Shown piece after piece: positions 9,484 through 17,149 of a stretch of DNA of 64,000 bases. Below the pieces are notes generated by a model. The model was given only the letters and a program-made list of their open reading frames with translations, made no database searches and had not been told where the DNA came from. The position numbers and the translations under genes are program-made. This DNA comes from Noviherbaspirillum suwonense. GTDB lineage: Bacteria > Pseudomonadota > Gammaproteobacteria > Burkholderiales > Burkholderiaceae_D. Location of the stretch: NCBI RefSeq assembly GCF_900182955.1, contig NZ_FXUL01000002.1, positions 310,001 through 374,000 on the forward strand, in the 5' to 3' direction. Numbering within the stretch: the first letter of the stretch is position 1; each line of letters begins with the position of its first letter.

Positions 9484-10917
9484 TTACTGCGCCAGCGTCT
9501 TCACCATCCGGTACATGAACTCGCGTCCATCGTACAGGCGCGTGATCGCGATGCGCTCGTCCAGCCCGTGCGCGCGCGCGTCGCTCGGCTCGCTGAACAG
9601 GCCGGAGACGCCGTACATCGGGATGCCGGCATTGCGCATGAAGCGGCTGTCGGTCGCGCCGGTGCTCATCGCGGGGATGACGGGCACGCCGGGCCACATC
9701 TCGGCGGTCAGCTTCTCGATGGTGCCGGTCACGTCGGGCCGCAGCGGCGACGCCGGGCTCTTCAGCGGCGGATTGCTGGCCACCATGTTGATGCGCTGGC
9801 TGCCCAGCACCTTGCGCAGCGTGGCGTCGACTTCGGCCGGGTCGTCATGCGGCAGGATGCGGCAGTTGACGACCGCGGTGGCCGACTGCGGCAGCGCGTT
9901 TTCCGCATGGCCGGCGCTGACCTGCGTGGCCACGCAGGTGGTGCGCAGCAGCGCGTTGTACAGCGGCGTGGCCGACAGCCGGTCCAGCGATGCCTCGGAC
10001 GGCGAGCCGCCGGCAACGGCCTTCATGTCCTCGGCCTTCTGCCCGGTCTCGAACTGCGCGCTGCGCTCGAAGTAGGAACGGGTCACTTCCGACAGCTTGA
10101 CCGGGAAGCGGTACTTGCCCAGGCGGTCGAGCGCGCCGGCAAGGTCGTACATCGGATTGGTCGCGGTCGGCAGCGAGCTGTGGCCGCCGACGTCGCGCAC
10201 GTCCAGCTTGTACGTGGTGTACATCTTTTCCGCGACCTGGACCCGGTGCAGGATGGGCTTGCCATTGCTGAGCTGGCCGCCGCCGCCCTCGTTGATGCCG
10301 AAGTCGGCGTCGATCAGCGCGCGCTGGTTGTTGACCAGCCAGAATGCGCCGTTGCTGGGCACGTCGCCCAGTTCCTCGTCGGCGGTCAGCGCCAGGATGA
10401 TGTCGCGGCTGGGCTTGTAGCCTTCGCGCTTGAGCTGCGACAGGACCGAGACGAAGGCCGCCGCCATCGCCTTGTCGTCGGACGAACCGCGTGCGGTGAA
10501 ATAGCCGTCGTCTTCCTTCAGCTTGAACGGGTCGGTCTTCCAGTCCTCGCGCTTGGCTTCGACCACGTCGATATGCGCGAGCAGCAGCACCGGCTTCTTG
10601 GAGCCGTTGCCCTTGAAGCGCAGCACCAGGTTGCCCTTGCGCGGGAAGGGTTCGAACAGCTGCATGTCTTCAGCCGCGAAGCCGGCGGCCAGCAGGTGCT
10701 TCTGCAGCGCGCGGGCGGCTTCGGTGTTGTTGCCGACCGAGTTGGTGGTGTTGATCTCCACCAGCTCCTTGTAGATATCGTGGAAACGCTGCTGTTCCGG
10801 GGTCAGCGCGGGCATGGTCGGCATGGCCGGTGCGGCAGGCTGAGCGGTCTGCGCGACGCTCCAGGATGCGGCGCACAGGAATGCGGCTGCGGTGCAGGTC
10901 TTGATGGTTTGCTTCAT
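9484..10917 (-). CDS. Secreted M20-family metallopeptidase (dizinc carboxypeptidase-like)
   Basis: This is a predicted exported zinc peptidase of 477 residues. The N-terminus (MKQTIKTCTAAAFLCAASWSVAQ) is a Sec signal peptide ending at Ala-Gln. M20 metal-site motifs follow: LLLAHIDVVEA (His, Asp), FTARGSSDDKAM (bridging Asp) and TADEELG (catalytic Glu and ligand). A late ATDSRFMRNAGIP and RAHGLDERI supply the remaining His region. The start is the ATG at 10917, because it opens the signal peptide and lies downstream of a GGAG. The esterase gene is 82 bp upstream on the same strand, so the pair is probably co-transcribed. Substrate is unknown; peptides or acyl-amino acids are likely. Confidence 0.88.
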   Translation of the reverse strand: MKQTIKTCTAAAFLCAASWSVAQTAQPAAPAMPTMPALTPEQQRFHDIYKELVEINTTNSVGNNTEAARALQKHLLAAGFAAEDMQLFEPFPRKGNLVLRFKGNGSKKPVLLLAHIDVVEAKREDWKTDPFKLKEDDGYFTARGSSDDKAMAAAFVSVLSQLKREGYKPSRDIILALTADEELGDVPSNGAFWLVNNQRALIDADFGINEGGGGQLSNGKPILHRVQVAEKMYTTYKLDVRDVGGHSSLPTATNPMYDLAGALDRLGKYRFPVKLSEVTRSYFERSAQFETGQKAEDMKAVAGGSPSEASLDRLSATPLYNALLRTTCVATQVSAGHAENALPQSATAVVNCRILPHDDPAEVDATLRKVLGSQRINMVASNPPLKSPASPLRPDVTGTIEKLTAEMWPGVPVIPAMSTGATDSRFMRNAGIPMYGVSGLFSEPSDARAHGLDERIAITRLYDGREFMYRMVKTLAQ

Positions 10918-10955
10918 TACTACAGTCTCCAGGCGGTTCGTGGGATGAATCGTGT

Positions 10956-10984
10956 CGCCGGGCCGGCAGGCCGCCGGCCCGGCG
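10956..10984 (-). terminator. Perfect GC hairpin between the esterase and peptidase genes
   Basis: CGCCGGGCCGGC, a 5-base loop and GCCGGCCCGGCG form a perfect 12-bp stem in the 82-bp intercistronic gap. No T-run follows on the minus strand, so it is not a standard intrinsic terminator. It could act as an mRNA-stabilising or processing hairpin that sets the ratio of the two products. Confidence 0.45.
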
Positions 10985-10999
10985 TTGCAAGCGGTTTTC

Positions 11000-11860
11000 T
11001 TATTTGTTGCGCACGCACTGGGCGTCGACATACTGCAGCGCCGCGGGCAGCGCGTCGCGGAAGGTCATCCACTCGTGGTCGCCGTCGATCACGCGCAGCT
11101 CGACCTGCTTGGGCTGCACCTGGTACATCCGCCAGTACAGCTGGGCAGACATCTGCGCGATGCCGAGGAAGTCATGGTCGCCCGAGACGATCCACATCGG
11201 CACCCTGGCGCTGCCCTGCTTGTAGCCGTCCAGGCGCGCCGCGTAGTTCAGCGACTTCCAGGTCTCCGGGTCGAACTTGCCGTCGCGGACGAACTGCGGC
11301 GTGCGCCGCGCCGCCGACGTTTCGGGAGGCAGCGGGTCGTAGATGGCGGGGCTGATCACCGCGGCGGCGCAGAACCGGTCCGGGTATTTCAGCGACAGGT
11401 TAAGCGCGCCGTAGCCGCCCATCGACAGGCCGCCGATGGAGCGGTTGCTGCGTTCGGTGGCGACCTTGTAGCGGCTTTCGACGTAGGGGATCAGCTCCTT
11501 CATCATCGCCGTCTCGGCCTTCTCGCTGGCGCCGTCGGTCCACCACGAGGCCGGGCCGAAGGTCGGCATCACGGCGACGGTGGCGCGCATCAGGCCGCGC
11601 TTGCTCAGGCCGTCCAGCGTCTCGACCGCGCCGCCCTTGCGCGCCCATTCGAGCTCGTCGCCGCCGGCGCCGTGCAGCAGGTAGGTTACCGGGTAGCGCG
11701 CGGTGGCTTCCTTGTAGCCGTCTGGCAGGTAGACCGTGAAGCTGATGTCACGGCCCAAGGCGGCCGACGTGTACTTGTCGATGACCAGTTCGCCGGCCTG
11801 CGCGGCAGCCGCCGCGGATGCCAGCGCGGCAGCCAGCAGCATGCGTTTTCTTGTGTTCAT
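11000..11860 (-). CDS. Secreted esterase D / putative esterase family (alpha/beta hydrolase)
   Basis: This exported alpha/beta-hydrolase of 286 residues has a clear signal peptide (MNTRKRMLLAAALASAAAAAQA). The PF00756-type fold is shown by FTVYLPDGY, VTYLLHGAGGDE and the nucleophile elbow GLSMGGYGAL. A late Asp (VSGDHDFLG) and the His in DGDHEW complete a Ser-Asp-His triad. Relatives include tributyrin esterases, feruloyl esterases and mycolyltransferase-like enzymes; the natural substrate cannot be deduced. It is the first gene of a probable two-gene unit with the M20 peptidase, so both products would work outside the cytoplasm. Its promoter must lie in the 218-bp region shared with the divergent parS-like gene. 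Confidence 0.88.
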   Translation of the reverse strand: MNTRKRMLLAAALASAAAAAQAGELVIDKYTSAALGRDISFTVYLPDGYKEATARYPVTYLLHGAGGDELEWARKGGAVETLDGLSKRGLMRATVAVMPTFGPASWWTDGASEKAETAMMKELIPYVESRYKVATERSNRSIGGLSMGGYGALNLSLKYPDRFCAAAVISPAIYDPLPPETSAARRTPQFVRDGKFDPETWKSLNYAARLDGYKQGSARVPMWIVSGDHDFLGIAQMSAQLYWRMYQVQPKQVELRVIDGDHEWMTFRDALPAALQYVDAQCVRNK

Positions 11861-12078
11861 GTGTCCCCTTGTTCAGGTGTTGGTGTTGTTCGTATGACGC
11901 TGTTTTCTCGCACTGCTGCAGGCCCGCTGCCATGCGCGCTGGGGATGGCGCATGCGAATACTGCCTGAGCAGCGAAATCTTAACATTATTCAATATCGGA
12001 TGTTCCCTGGCCGCATTTGCCGGCGGAGCGGAAAAGTGCAACAATGCTGCATATTTAGTGCATCGATTCAAGGGGTCA

Positions 12079-12483
12079 ATGATGAGCACCGTGGCAGCCG
12101 TTCCTGTCTTCGAGCAAAATTTCGACCAGTTCCTGCATTACCTCCAGGATAGCGAAACCGGGACGACATCGTTGTCCCCGAAACGCTATGGCCAGATCCT
12201 GCGGCTGGACATGCAGACCCTCGCCACGCAGGCCCATGTCCATCGCAACACCATCAGCCGGGCGCCCGATGCGGAAAGCGTGCAGCGTTATTTGCGCGAG
12301 TCGGTACGGGTGATACGCGCAGCGGCCGATGTGACGGGCAGCGTCGAAAAGGCGATCTTCTGGTTCAAGAACAACCCGCTTGCCCCGTTCGACTACAAGA
12401 CGCCCCAGGAACTCGTCTCCGAAGGCCGGGCCGGCGCGCTGATCCGCTACATCCAGTCGCTGCAGGCGGGCTTTGCCGGATGA
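12079..12483 (+). CDS. ParS/MbcA-type antitoxin (DUF2384, Xre-like)
   Basis: This is the antitoxin of a RES-Xre type II system, 134 residues long. The N-terminal half has a helix-turn-helix-like segment (LSPKRYGQILRLDMQTLATQAHVHRNTIS). The C-terminal DUF2384 toxin-binding half contains VTGSVEKAIFWFKNNPLAPFDYKTPQELVSEGRAGALIRYIQ, a family hallmark. Two adjacent ATGs (12079 and 12082) follow AAGGGG, and the first is used here. The stop overlaps the toxin start by four bases (ATGA). As in related systems, the antitoxin probably represses its own promoter in the AT-rich stretch upstream (11960-12070). Operator sites were not identified. Confidence 0.92.
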   Translation: MMSTVAAVPVFEQNFDQFLHYLQDSETGTTSLSPKRYGQILRLDMQTLATQAHVHRNTISRAPDAESVQRYLRESVRVIRAAADVTGSVEKAIFWFKNNPLAPFDYKTPQELVSEGRAGALIRYIQSLQAGFAG

Positions 12484-12992
12484 TCCTGACTGCGCTGGAC
12501 GCCATTGCCTACCGCGTGCACGATCCTAAATGGGCTTATGCGCCGACCAGCGGCGCCGGCGCCGGGAAGCATGGCGGCCGCGCCAACCGGCCCGGCGTCA
12601 ATGCGATCTACCTGTCGCTGGAACTGGAAACCGCGCTTGCCGAATACCGCCAGACCGACGCGCTGCTGCAGCCGGCATTAATGGTCAGCTATGAAATCAG
12701 CGTCGGGCCGGTGGTCGACTTCCGCGGCGGCTTCGCAAGCGGCTGGGACCCGCTCTGGCAGGACTTCTACTGCGACTGGCGGCGGATGGTGTTCAACGAA
12801 GGAATAGAACCGCCGTCCTGGGTGATCGGCGACCAGGTGCTTGCAGCGGGCGCGAAAGGCATCGTATTCCGCTCGGTCCTTACCGGCGGCGCCAACCTCG
12901 TGCTGTACAACGACGCGCTGGCCGCCGGCGACAGGCTCGCGGCGCACGACCCGCGGCATGCATTGCCGCGCAACCAGGATTCCTGGCACTAG
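12480..12992 (+). CDS. RES-domain toxin (ParT/MbcT family)
   Basis: This toxin of 170 residues belongs to the RES family. Characterised members either break down NAD+ (MbcT, Res) or ADP-ribosylate phosphoribosyl-pyrophosphate synthetase (ParT). Family features are the early Arg in AIAYRVHDPKWA, the loop GGRANRPGVNAIYLSLELETALAEYRQ (Arg, Tyr and Glu region) and the late Ser in GIVFRSVLTGGANLVLYND, which together line the NAD pocket. It overlaps the antitoxin stop by 4 bp, the usual arrangement. Which biochemical activity applies cannot be told from sequence. All family motifs are intact, so it is probably functional. Confidence 0.92.
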   Translation: MILTALDAIAYRVHDPKWAYAPTSGAGAGKHGGRANRPGVNAIYLSLELETALAEYRQTDALLQPALMVSYEISVGPVVDFRGGFASGWDPLWQDFYCDWRRMVFNEGIEPPSWVIGDQVLAAGAKGIVFRSVLTGGANLVLYNDALAAGDRLAAHDPRHALPRNQDSWH

Positions 12993-13016
12993 AGCGCATC
13001 GATGGTTGCGACTCGC

Positions 13017-13050
13017 GGGTGCAATAAGCGCAGCGCATTACACCCTACGG
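13017..13050. repeat. Dispersed palindrome-derived repeat, copy 1
   Basis: The core GGGTGCAATAAGCGCAGCGC followed by ATTACACCCTACGG recurs at 21015-21047 and, inverted, at 21086-21119. GGTGYAAT-type arms surround a GCGCAGCGC centre, as in short intergenic REP/BIME-like elements. This copy lies in the 98-bp gap between the convergent RES toxin and cho genes. Confidence 0.7.
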
Positions 13051-13090
13051 CGTTTCAAGGCACGTTGCGAGCCGGGACGGGTGTCGCCCG

Positions 13091-13987
13091 TCACCCGACG
13101 AAGGTCACCAGCCCGTCCTGCACCGTGCATTGCACCAGCTCGAACGAGCCTCCCAGCAGGGGCGCGGCCAGGATCTTGTAGGTGTCGATGTCGACCAGCG
13201 GCGGCCCGCTGCGCGCGAGCCTGCGGCGGCGACCTTCGAGCGAACCCAGGTAGGCCCAGCGGTCCACCACGTGCACCTGGCGCATTCCGGCGCCGCGCTC
13301 GACAATGCCGACCGCGCCGGCGAACGGCCATACCGCTTCCTGCATGCCTGCCAGCGCGGCGCGCAGCCGGGCCGCATGTTGCTCGGCCGTCTCGGCGCCG
13401 ATGCAGGCGCCGTTGCAGCGGCCGAGCTGGCGTGAAAAGCATCCGCGCTTGCAGACCATGGCTTCCAGCCCGAGCAGCGCCGGGCACAGGCCGTGCCGCC
13501 GGGCCAGCGCGCGCAGCGCTTCCTCGGCCGACGCCCGCGACCCGAACAGCCCGAACAGCTGCCGCCCCGGACGCCGCGTGCCCGAGCTGCACACCGCTGG
13601 CGCCGCGGCGCCGGCATCGAGTCCCAGCGCATAGGTGTCGCGCACCATGCGCAGCAAGGCGTTATACGGCGGCTGCATCTGCTTGATCAGCCGCGACTCC
13701 AGCAGCAGCGCGCCGATGTCGCCGGCGGTGCGCACGAAGTCGATGCGCGCGGTGTCGCGCAGCATCGCCGCTTCCTCGGGCGTGCGCAGGTGGGACAGCA
13801 CGCGGCTGCGCAGGCAGACGCTCTTGCCGATGTAGACCGGCTCGCCATCGTGCCCGACGAAGAGATAAACCCCGGGCTCGCGCGGCAGCGCATCGAGGCT
13901 GGCGCGGTCGATATGGTCGGGATAGCAGTATCCGGATGCCGGATTGGGCCTGACAATGAGGCCGATGGAAGAGACTCGGGAGCGCAT
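13091..13987 (-). CDS. cho: Cho-type excinuclease (UvrC N-terminal homologue, GIY-YIG nuclease)
   Basis: This protein of 298 residues corresponds to the N-terminal half of UvrC. The GIY-YIG motif appears as GVYLFVGHDGEPVYIGKS, with the Arg in KSVCLRSRVLSHL and the catalytic Glu in LLLESRLIKQMQPPYN. A UvrC-like region follows, with the Cys cluster CKRGCFSRQLGRCNGAC. The helix-hairpin-helix half of UvrC is absent, and the length matches E. coli Cho (about 295). Cho makes an alternative 3' incision in UvrAB-dependent nucleotide excision repair. In E. coli it is SOS-induced. Here a consensus-like sigma-70 promoter is visible but no clear LexA box was found in the leader. Confidence 0.9.
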   Translation of the reverse strand: MRSRVSSIGLIVRPNPASGYCYPDHIDRASLDALPREPGVYLFVGHDGEPVYIGKSVCLRSRVLSHLRTPEEAAMLRDTARIDFVRTAGDIGALLLESRLIKQMQPPYNALLRMVRDTYALGLDAGAAAPAVCSSGTRRPGRQLFGLFGSRASAEEALRALARRHGLCPALLGLEAMVCKRGCFSRQLGRCNGACIGAETAEQHAARLRAALAGMQEAVWPFAGAVGIVERGAGMRQVHVVDRWAYLGSLEGRRRRLARSGPPLVDIDTYKILAAPLLGGSFELVQCTVQDGLVTFVG

Positions 13988-14011
13988 GGGGAAAATGGCG
14001 TGAAGGCGAGG

Positions 14012-14040
14012 ACTATAAAACGGGAAAAGCCTTTATGCAA
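14012..14040 (-). promoter_or_regulatory. Sigma-70-like promoter of cho
   Basis: On the minus strand TTGCAT (14040-14035) is separated by exactly 17 bp from TATAGT (14017-14012). Transcription would start near 14005, about 18 bases before the cho ATG at 13987. No CTGT-N8-ACAG LexA box overlaps it. Confidence 0.6.
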
Positions 14041-14279
14041 CGGCGGGTGTTGCGCCGCGATCCCATAACATAGTCAAATGAATCACGAAAGACGCTGAAT
14101 TCGATGGTGCGCGCGTCCAATCTCGAAACGATCAAGCTCGTGTCTCATTCTGCATGCAATATTAGCAACGTTGTTGATGCGTATCGTCAATAGGAGTATG
14201 CGCATCGGCTGACGAACATGACCAGTTACCAGTCGCCCCTTGACCACCGCTGTAGACAACCGCTGAAGACGGAGTATTT

Positions 14280-14822
14280 GTGAAACACCTGACCTTTTCC
14301 ACCCTTGCCGCCAGCCTCCTGCTGGCAGCGGCGCACATCCCTGCCCATGCCGTCGACGGCGCCTCGCTGGAGTTCGGCACCGGAAATTCAACGCAGTTTG
14401 CCCGCGGCAGCCTGCAATGGAATTTCCAGCGCGCGATCTACGAATCGGACCGCATCGCGATCAAGGGTTATTGGGACCTGAGCCTTGCGCAATGGCGTGG
14501 CAACCGTTACCAGAACCGGCCGGGCGAGCACCAGAACCTGACCGAGATCGGCATCACGCCGATGTTTCGCATCCAGCAGCCGGGCAGCAAGTTTTACGGC
14601 GAGGCCGGCATCGGCGCGCACCTGCTGTCCGAACTCTATGACAACAACAACCGCAAGCTTTCGACCGCGCTGGAATTCGGCAGCCAGCTGGGCATAGGCT
14701 ACAACATCAGCCCGCGCGCCGATGTCGGCCTGTCGATCCAGCATTATTCGAACGGCGGCATCAAGCACCCGAACAGCGGCGTCAACTTCGTGTCGCTGAA
14801 GGTCAGCTATTCCTTTCCCTGA
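14280..14822 (+). CDS. pagL: Lipid A 3-O-deacylase PagL
   Basis: This is an outer-membrane beta-barrel esterase that removes the 3-O acyl chain of lipid A. The 180-residue precursor has a signal peptide (VKHLTFSTLAASLLLAAAHIPAHA) and ends in an aromatic-terminated beta strand (SLKVSYSFP), as expected for an outer-membrane barrel. The diagnostic PagL block is QHYSNGGIKHPNSGVNF, with the catalytic His-Ser pair and the following Asn. The start is a GTG preceded by GGAG. The deacylase modifies LPS acylation, affecting host sensing and membrane permeability; regulation is not evident. The preceding 292 bp hold the cho promoter and no gene. Confidence 0.92.
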   Translation: MKHLTFSTLAASLLLAAAHIPAHAVDGASLEFGTGNSTQFARGSLQWNFQRAIYESDRIAIKGYWDLSLAQWRGNRYQNRPGEHQNLTEIGITPMFRIQQPGSKFYGEAGIGAHLLSELYDNNNRKLSTALEFGSQLGIGYNISPRADVGLSIQHYSNGGIKHPNSGVNFVSLKVSYSFP

Positions 14823-14872
14823 CCTCTGCCGAGATTCCCTGACGCGCAAGCCGCGTCCTTCCGCAGCTGAAA

Positions 14873-14893
14873 GCCCGGCCTGACCGGCCGGGC
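14873..14893 (+). terminator. Possible terminator hairpin after pagL
   Basis: GCCCGGCC, the loop TGACC and GGCCGGGC form an 8-bp perfect stem 50 bases after the pagL stop. There is no following T-run, so efficiency is doubtful. Confidence 0.35.
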
Positions 14894-15016
14894 CGGCAAC
14901 ACCCCCGACACCCTTCCTCGCTCCCCGCTTCCACGCCATCCGGCCACGCCTGCCGAAAAACGCCATTCCGAATTTTTTGCGGCAAATCAAATACATTTGA
15001 CCTGCCGACCTTTAGC

Positions 15017-15030
15017 TTCCATCCATGGAA
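15017..15030. promoter_or_regulatory. Perfect palindrome upstream of the DUF485-actP operon
   Basis: TTCCATCCATGGAA is a 6-bp inverted repeat with a 2-base centre, about 95 bp before the DUF485 start. It could be an operator, but no regulator family is indicated. Confidence 0.3.
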
Positions 15031-15124
15031 CGCCGTTAAACGCGACCAGCCGCACGCTTGCTGCATCGTGCGCAGCATGCATGCGCTGTCGATGCGTCAC
15101 CGCCATATACCGGGGGAAGAAACC

Positions 15125-15433
15125 ATGGAAGACAAGCTGGTCCAACGCATCAAGGCCGATCCCGACTATCACACGCTGGTCTCTCGACGGTCCACCTATG
15201 GCTGGGTCCTGTCGGTCATCATGCTGGTGGTCTACTACGGCTACATCCTGCTGATCGCCTTCAACCGCGACCTGCTGGCCACACGCATCGGCAATGGCGT
15301 GATGACCTGGGGCATACCGATAGGACTGGCCGTCATCGTCTTCACGGTCCTCATCACCGGCATCTACGTGCGTCGCGCCAATGGCGAGTTCGACGAGCTG
15401 ACAGCACGCATCCGCGAAAAGGCCCTGCGGTGA
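15125..15433 (+). CDS. yjcH: DUF485 membrane protein (ActP/YjcH partner)
   Basis: This small inner-membrane protein of 102 residues has two hydrophobic helices (about 27-47 and 61-81) and the DUF485 opening [16 protein letters not shown]. It is the counterpart of E. coli YjcH, which sits between acs and actP and is co-expressed with the acetate permease. Its own role is not settled. The ATG follows GGGGGAAGAAACC. The stop overlaps the actP GTG (GTGA), so the two are translationally coupled. No acs gene is present here. Confidence 0.92.
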   Translation: MEDKLVQRIKADPDYHTLVSRRSTYGWVLSVIMLVVYYGYILLIAFNRDLLATRIGNGVMTWGIPIGLAVIVFTVLITGIYVRRANGEFDELTARIREKALR

Positions 15434-17094
15434 AGCGCCTCCTCGCAGCAGGCGCGGCCATGGCGATGGCCGGCGCAGGAAGCGCCGCGTGGGCGGCCGG
15501 CGACTCGCTGGGCCAGACCGTCAAGCAGGCCACCAACTGGACCGCGATCCTGATGTTCGGGGCCTTCGTGATCTTCACGCTGTTCATCACCAAGTGGGCA
15601 GCCGCCAAGACCAAGTCGGCATCCGACTTCTACACGGCCGGCGGCGGCATCACCGGCTTCCAGAACGGCATGGCGATCGCCGGCGACTACATGTCGGCCG
15701 CCTCCTTCCTCGGCATTTCGGCAGCGGTCTACCTGAACGGCTACGATGGCCTGATCTATTCGATCGGCTTCCTGGTCGGCTGGCCGGTGCTGACCTTCCT
15801 GATGGCGGAGCGGCTGCGCAACCTCGGGCGCTTCACCTTCGCCGACGTCGCGGCCTACCGCTTCGCGCAGCAGCCGATCCGCATCTTCGCTGCTTCCGGC
15901 ACGCTGGTCGTGGTCGCGTTCTACCTGATCGCGCAGATGGTCGGCGCCGGGCAGCTGATCAAGCTGCTGTTCGGGCTGGAGTACTGGATGGCGGTGATCA
16001 TCGTCGGCACGCTGATGATGATCTACGTGCTGTTCGGCGGCATGACGGCGACCACCTGGGTGCAGATCATCAAGGCCATCATGCTGCTGGGCGGGGCGAG
16101 CTTCATGTCCTTCATGGTGCTGCTCAAGTTTAACTTCAGCCCGGAAGCGCTGTTCGCCAAGGCGGTCGAGGTGCATGCGAAGAAGGACGCGATCATGGCG
16201 CCCGGCGGCTTCATCAAGGACCCGATCTCGGCCATCTCCTTCGGCATGGCGCTGATGTTCGGCACCGCCGGCCTGCCGCATATCCTGATGCGCTTCTTCA
16301 CCGTGCCGAGCGCCAAGGAAGCGCGCAAGTCGGTGCTGTGGGCGACGACCTGGATCGCCTACTTCTACCTGCTCACCTTCATCATCGGCTTCGGCGCGAT
16401 CGTGCTGGTCAGCACCAACCCGCAGTTCACGGAGTCGCCCGGCAAGCTGTTCGGCGGCGACAACATGGCGGCGGTGCACCTGGCAAGCGCCGTCGGCGGC
16501 AATGTCTTCCTCGGCTTCATCTCGGCGGTCGCATTCGCAACCATCCTGGCGGTGGTGGCGGGCCTGACGCTGTCGGGCGCGTCGGCGGTGTCGCACGACC
16601 TATATTCGGTGGTGATCCGCAAGGGCACCGCGACCAGCCTCGAGGAGCTGAAGGTGTCGCGCATCACCACGGTGGCGCTGGGCATCATCGCGGTGATCCT
16701 CGGCATCGTGTTCGAGCGGCAGAACATCGCCTTCATGGTGTCGCTGGCCTTTGCGGTCGCCGCGTCGGCGACCTTCCCGGTGCTGTTCATGTCGGTGCTG
16801 TGGCCCAACTGCACGACGCGCGGCGCAACCGTCGGCGGCTTCCTCGGCCTGCTGACCGCGGTGGTGCTGACAGTGCTGTCGAAGTCGGTCTGGGTCGACG
16901 TGTTCCACAATGCCAGCGCGATCTTCCCGTACACGTCGCCGGCCCTGTTCTCGATGACCGCCGGCTTCGTCGGCATCTGGCTGTTTTCCATCACCGACAA
17001 CAGCGCGCGGGCGCAGCTGGACCGCGAAGGCTACGAAGCGATGAAGGTGCGCTCGGAGACAGGCATCGGCGCATCGGGCGCGTCGGGCCATTGA
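15430..17094 (+). CDS. actP: Cation/acetate symporter ActP (sodium:solute symporter family)
   Basis: This is a permease for acetate and other short monocarboxylates, coupled to a cation, 554 residues long. It begins with a cleavable signal-like helix ([22 protein letters not shown]), as in E. coli ActP. About 13 membrane segments with SSS-family motifs follow, such as [31 protein letters not shown] near residue 60 and [23 protein letters not shown]. The GTG start overlaps the DUF485 stop. A later in-frame ATG at 15460 would remove half the signal helix and is less likely. The operon probably serves acetate scavenging. Confidence 0.93.
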   Translation: MKRLLAAGAAMAMAGAGSAAWAAGDSLGQTVKQATNWTAILMFGAFVIFTLFITKWAAAKTKSASDFYTAGGGITGFQNGMAIAGDYMSAASFLGISAAVYLNGYDGLIYSIGFLVGWPVLTFLMAERLRNLGRFTFADVAAYRFAQQPIRIFAASGTLVVVAFYLIAQMVGAGQLIKLLFGLEYWMAVIIVGTLMMIYVLFGGMTATTWVQIIKAIMLLGGASFMSFMVLLKFNFSPEALFAKAVEVHAKKDAIMAPGGFIKDPISAISFGMALMFGTAGLPHILMRFFTVPSAKEARKSVLWATTWIAYFYLLTFIIGFGAIVLVSTNPQFTESPGKLFGGDNMAAVHLASAVGGNVFLGFISAVAFATILAVVAGLTLSGASAVSHDLYSVVIRKGTATSLEELKVSRITTVALGIIAVILGIVFERQNIAFMVSLAFAVAASATFPVLFMSVLWPNCTTRGATVGGFLGLLTAVVLTVLSKSVWVDVFHNASAIFPYTSPALFSMTAGFVGIWLFSITDNSARAQLDREGYEAMKVRSETGIGASGASGH

Positions 17095-17149
17095 AGCTGC
17101 GCCGGCAAGGGTGAGACAGGCTGCCGGCATCGCACCCTGCGCCGCCGCC

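Larger units (their letters stand above)
14823..15124. other. Intergenic region pagL to DUF485 gene, about 300 bp
   Basis: No gene seen. It holds the pagL trailing hairpin (14873-14893), an AT-rich patch near 14970-15000 where the actP operon promoter probably lies, and the palindrome at 15017-15030. A TTGACC at 14997-15002 is a possible -35, but no good -10 follows at the right distance. Confidence 0.5.
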
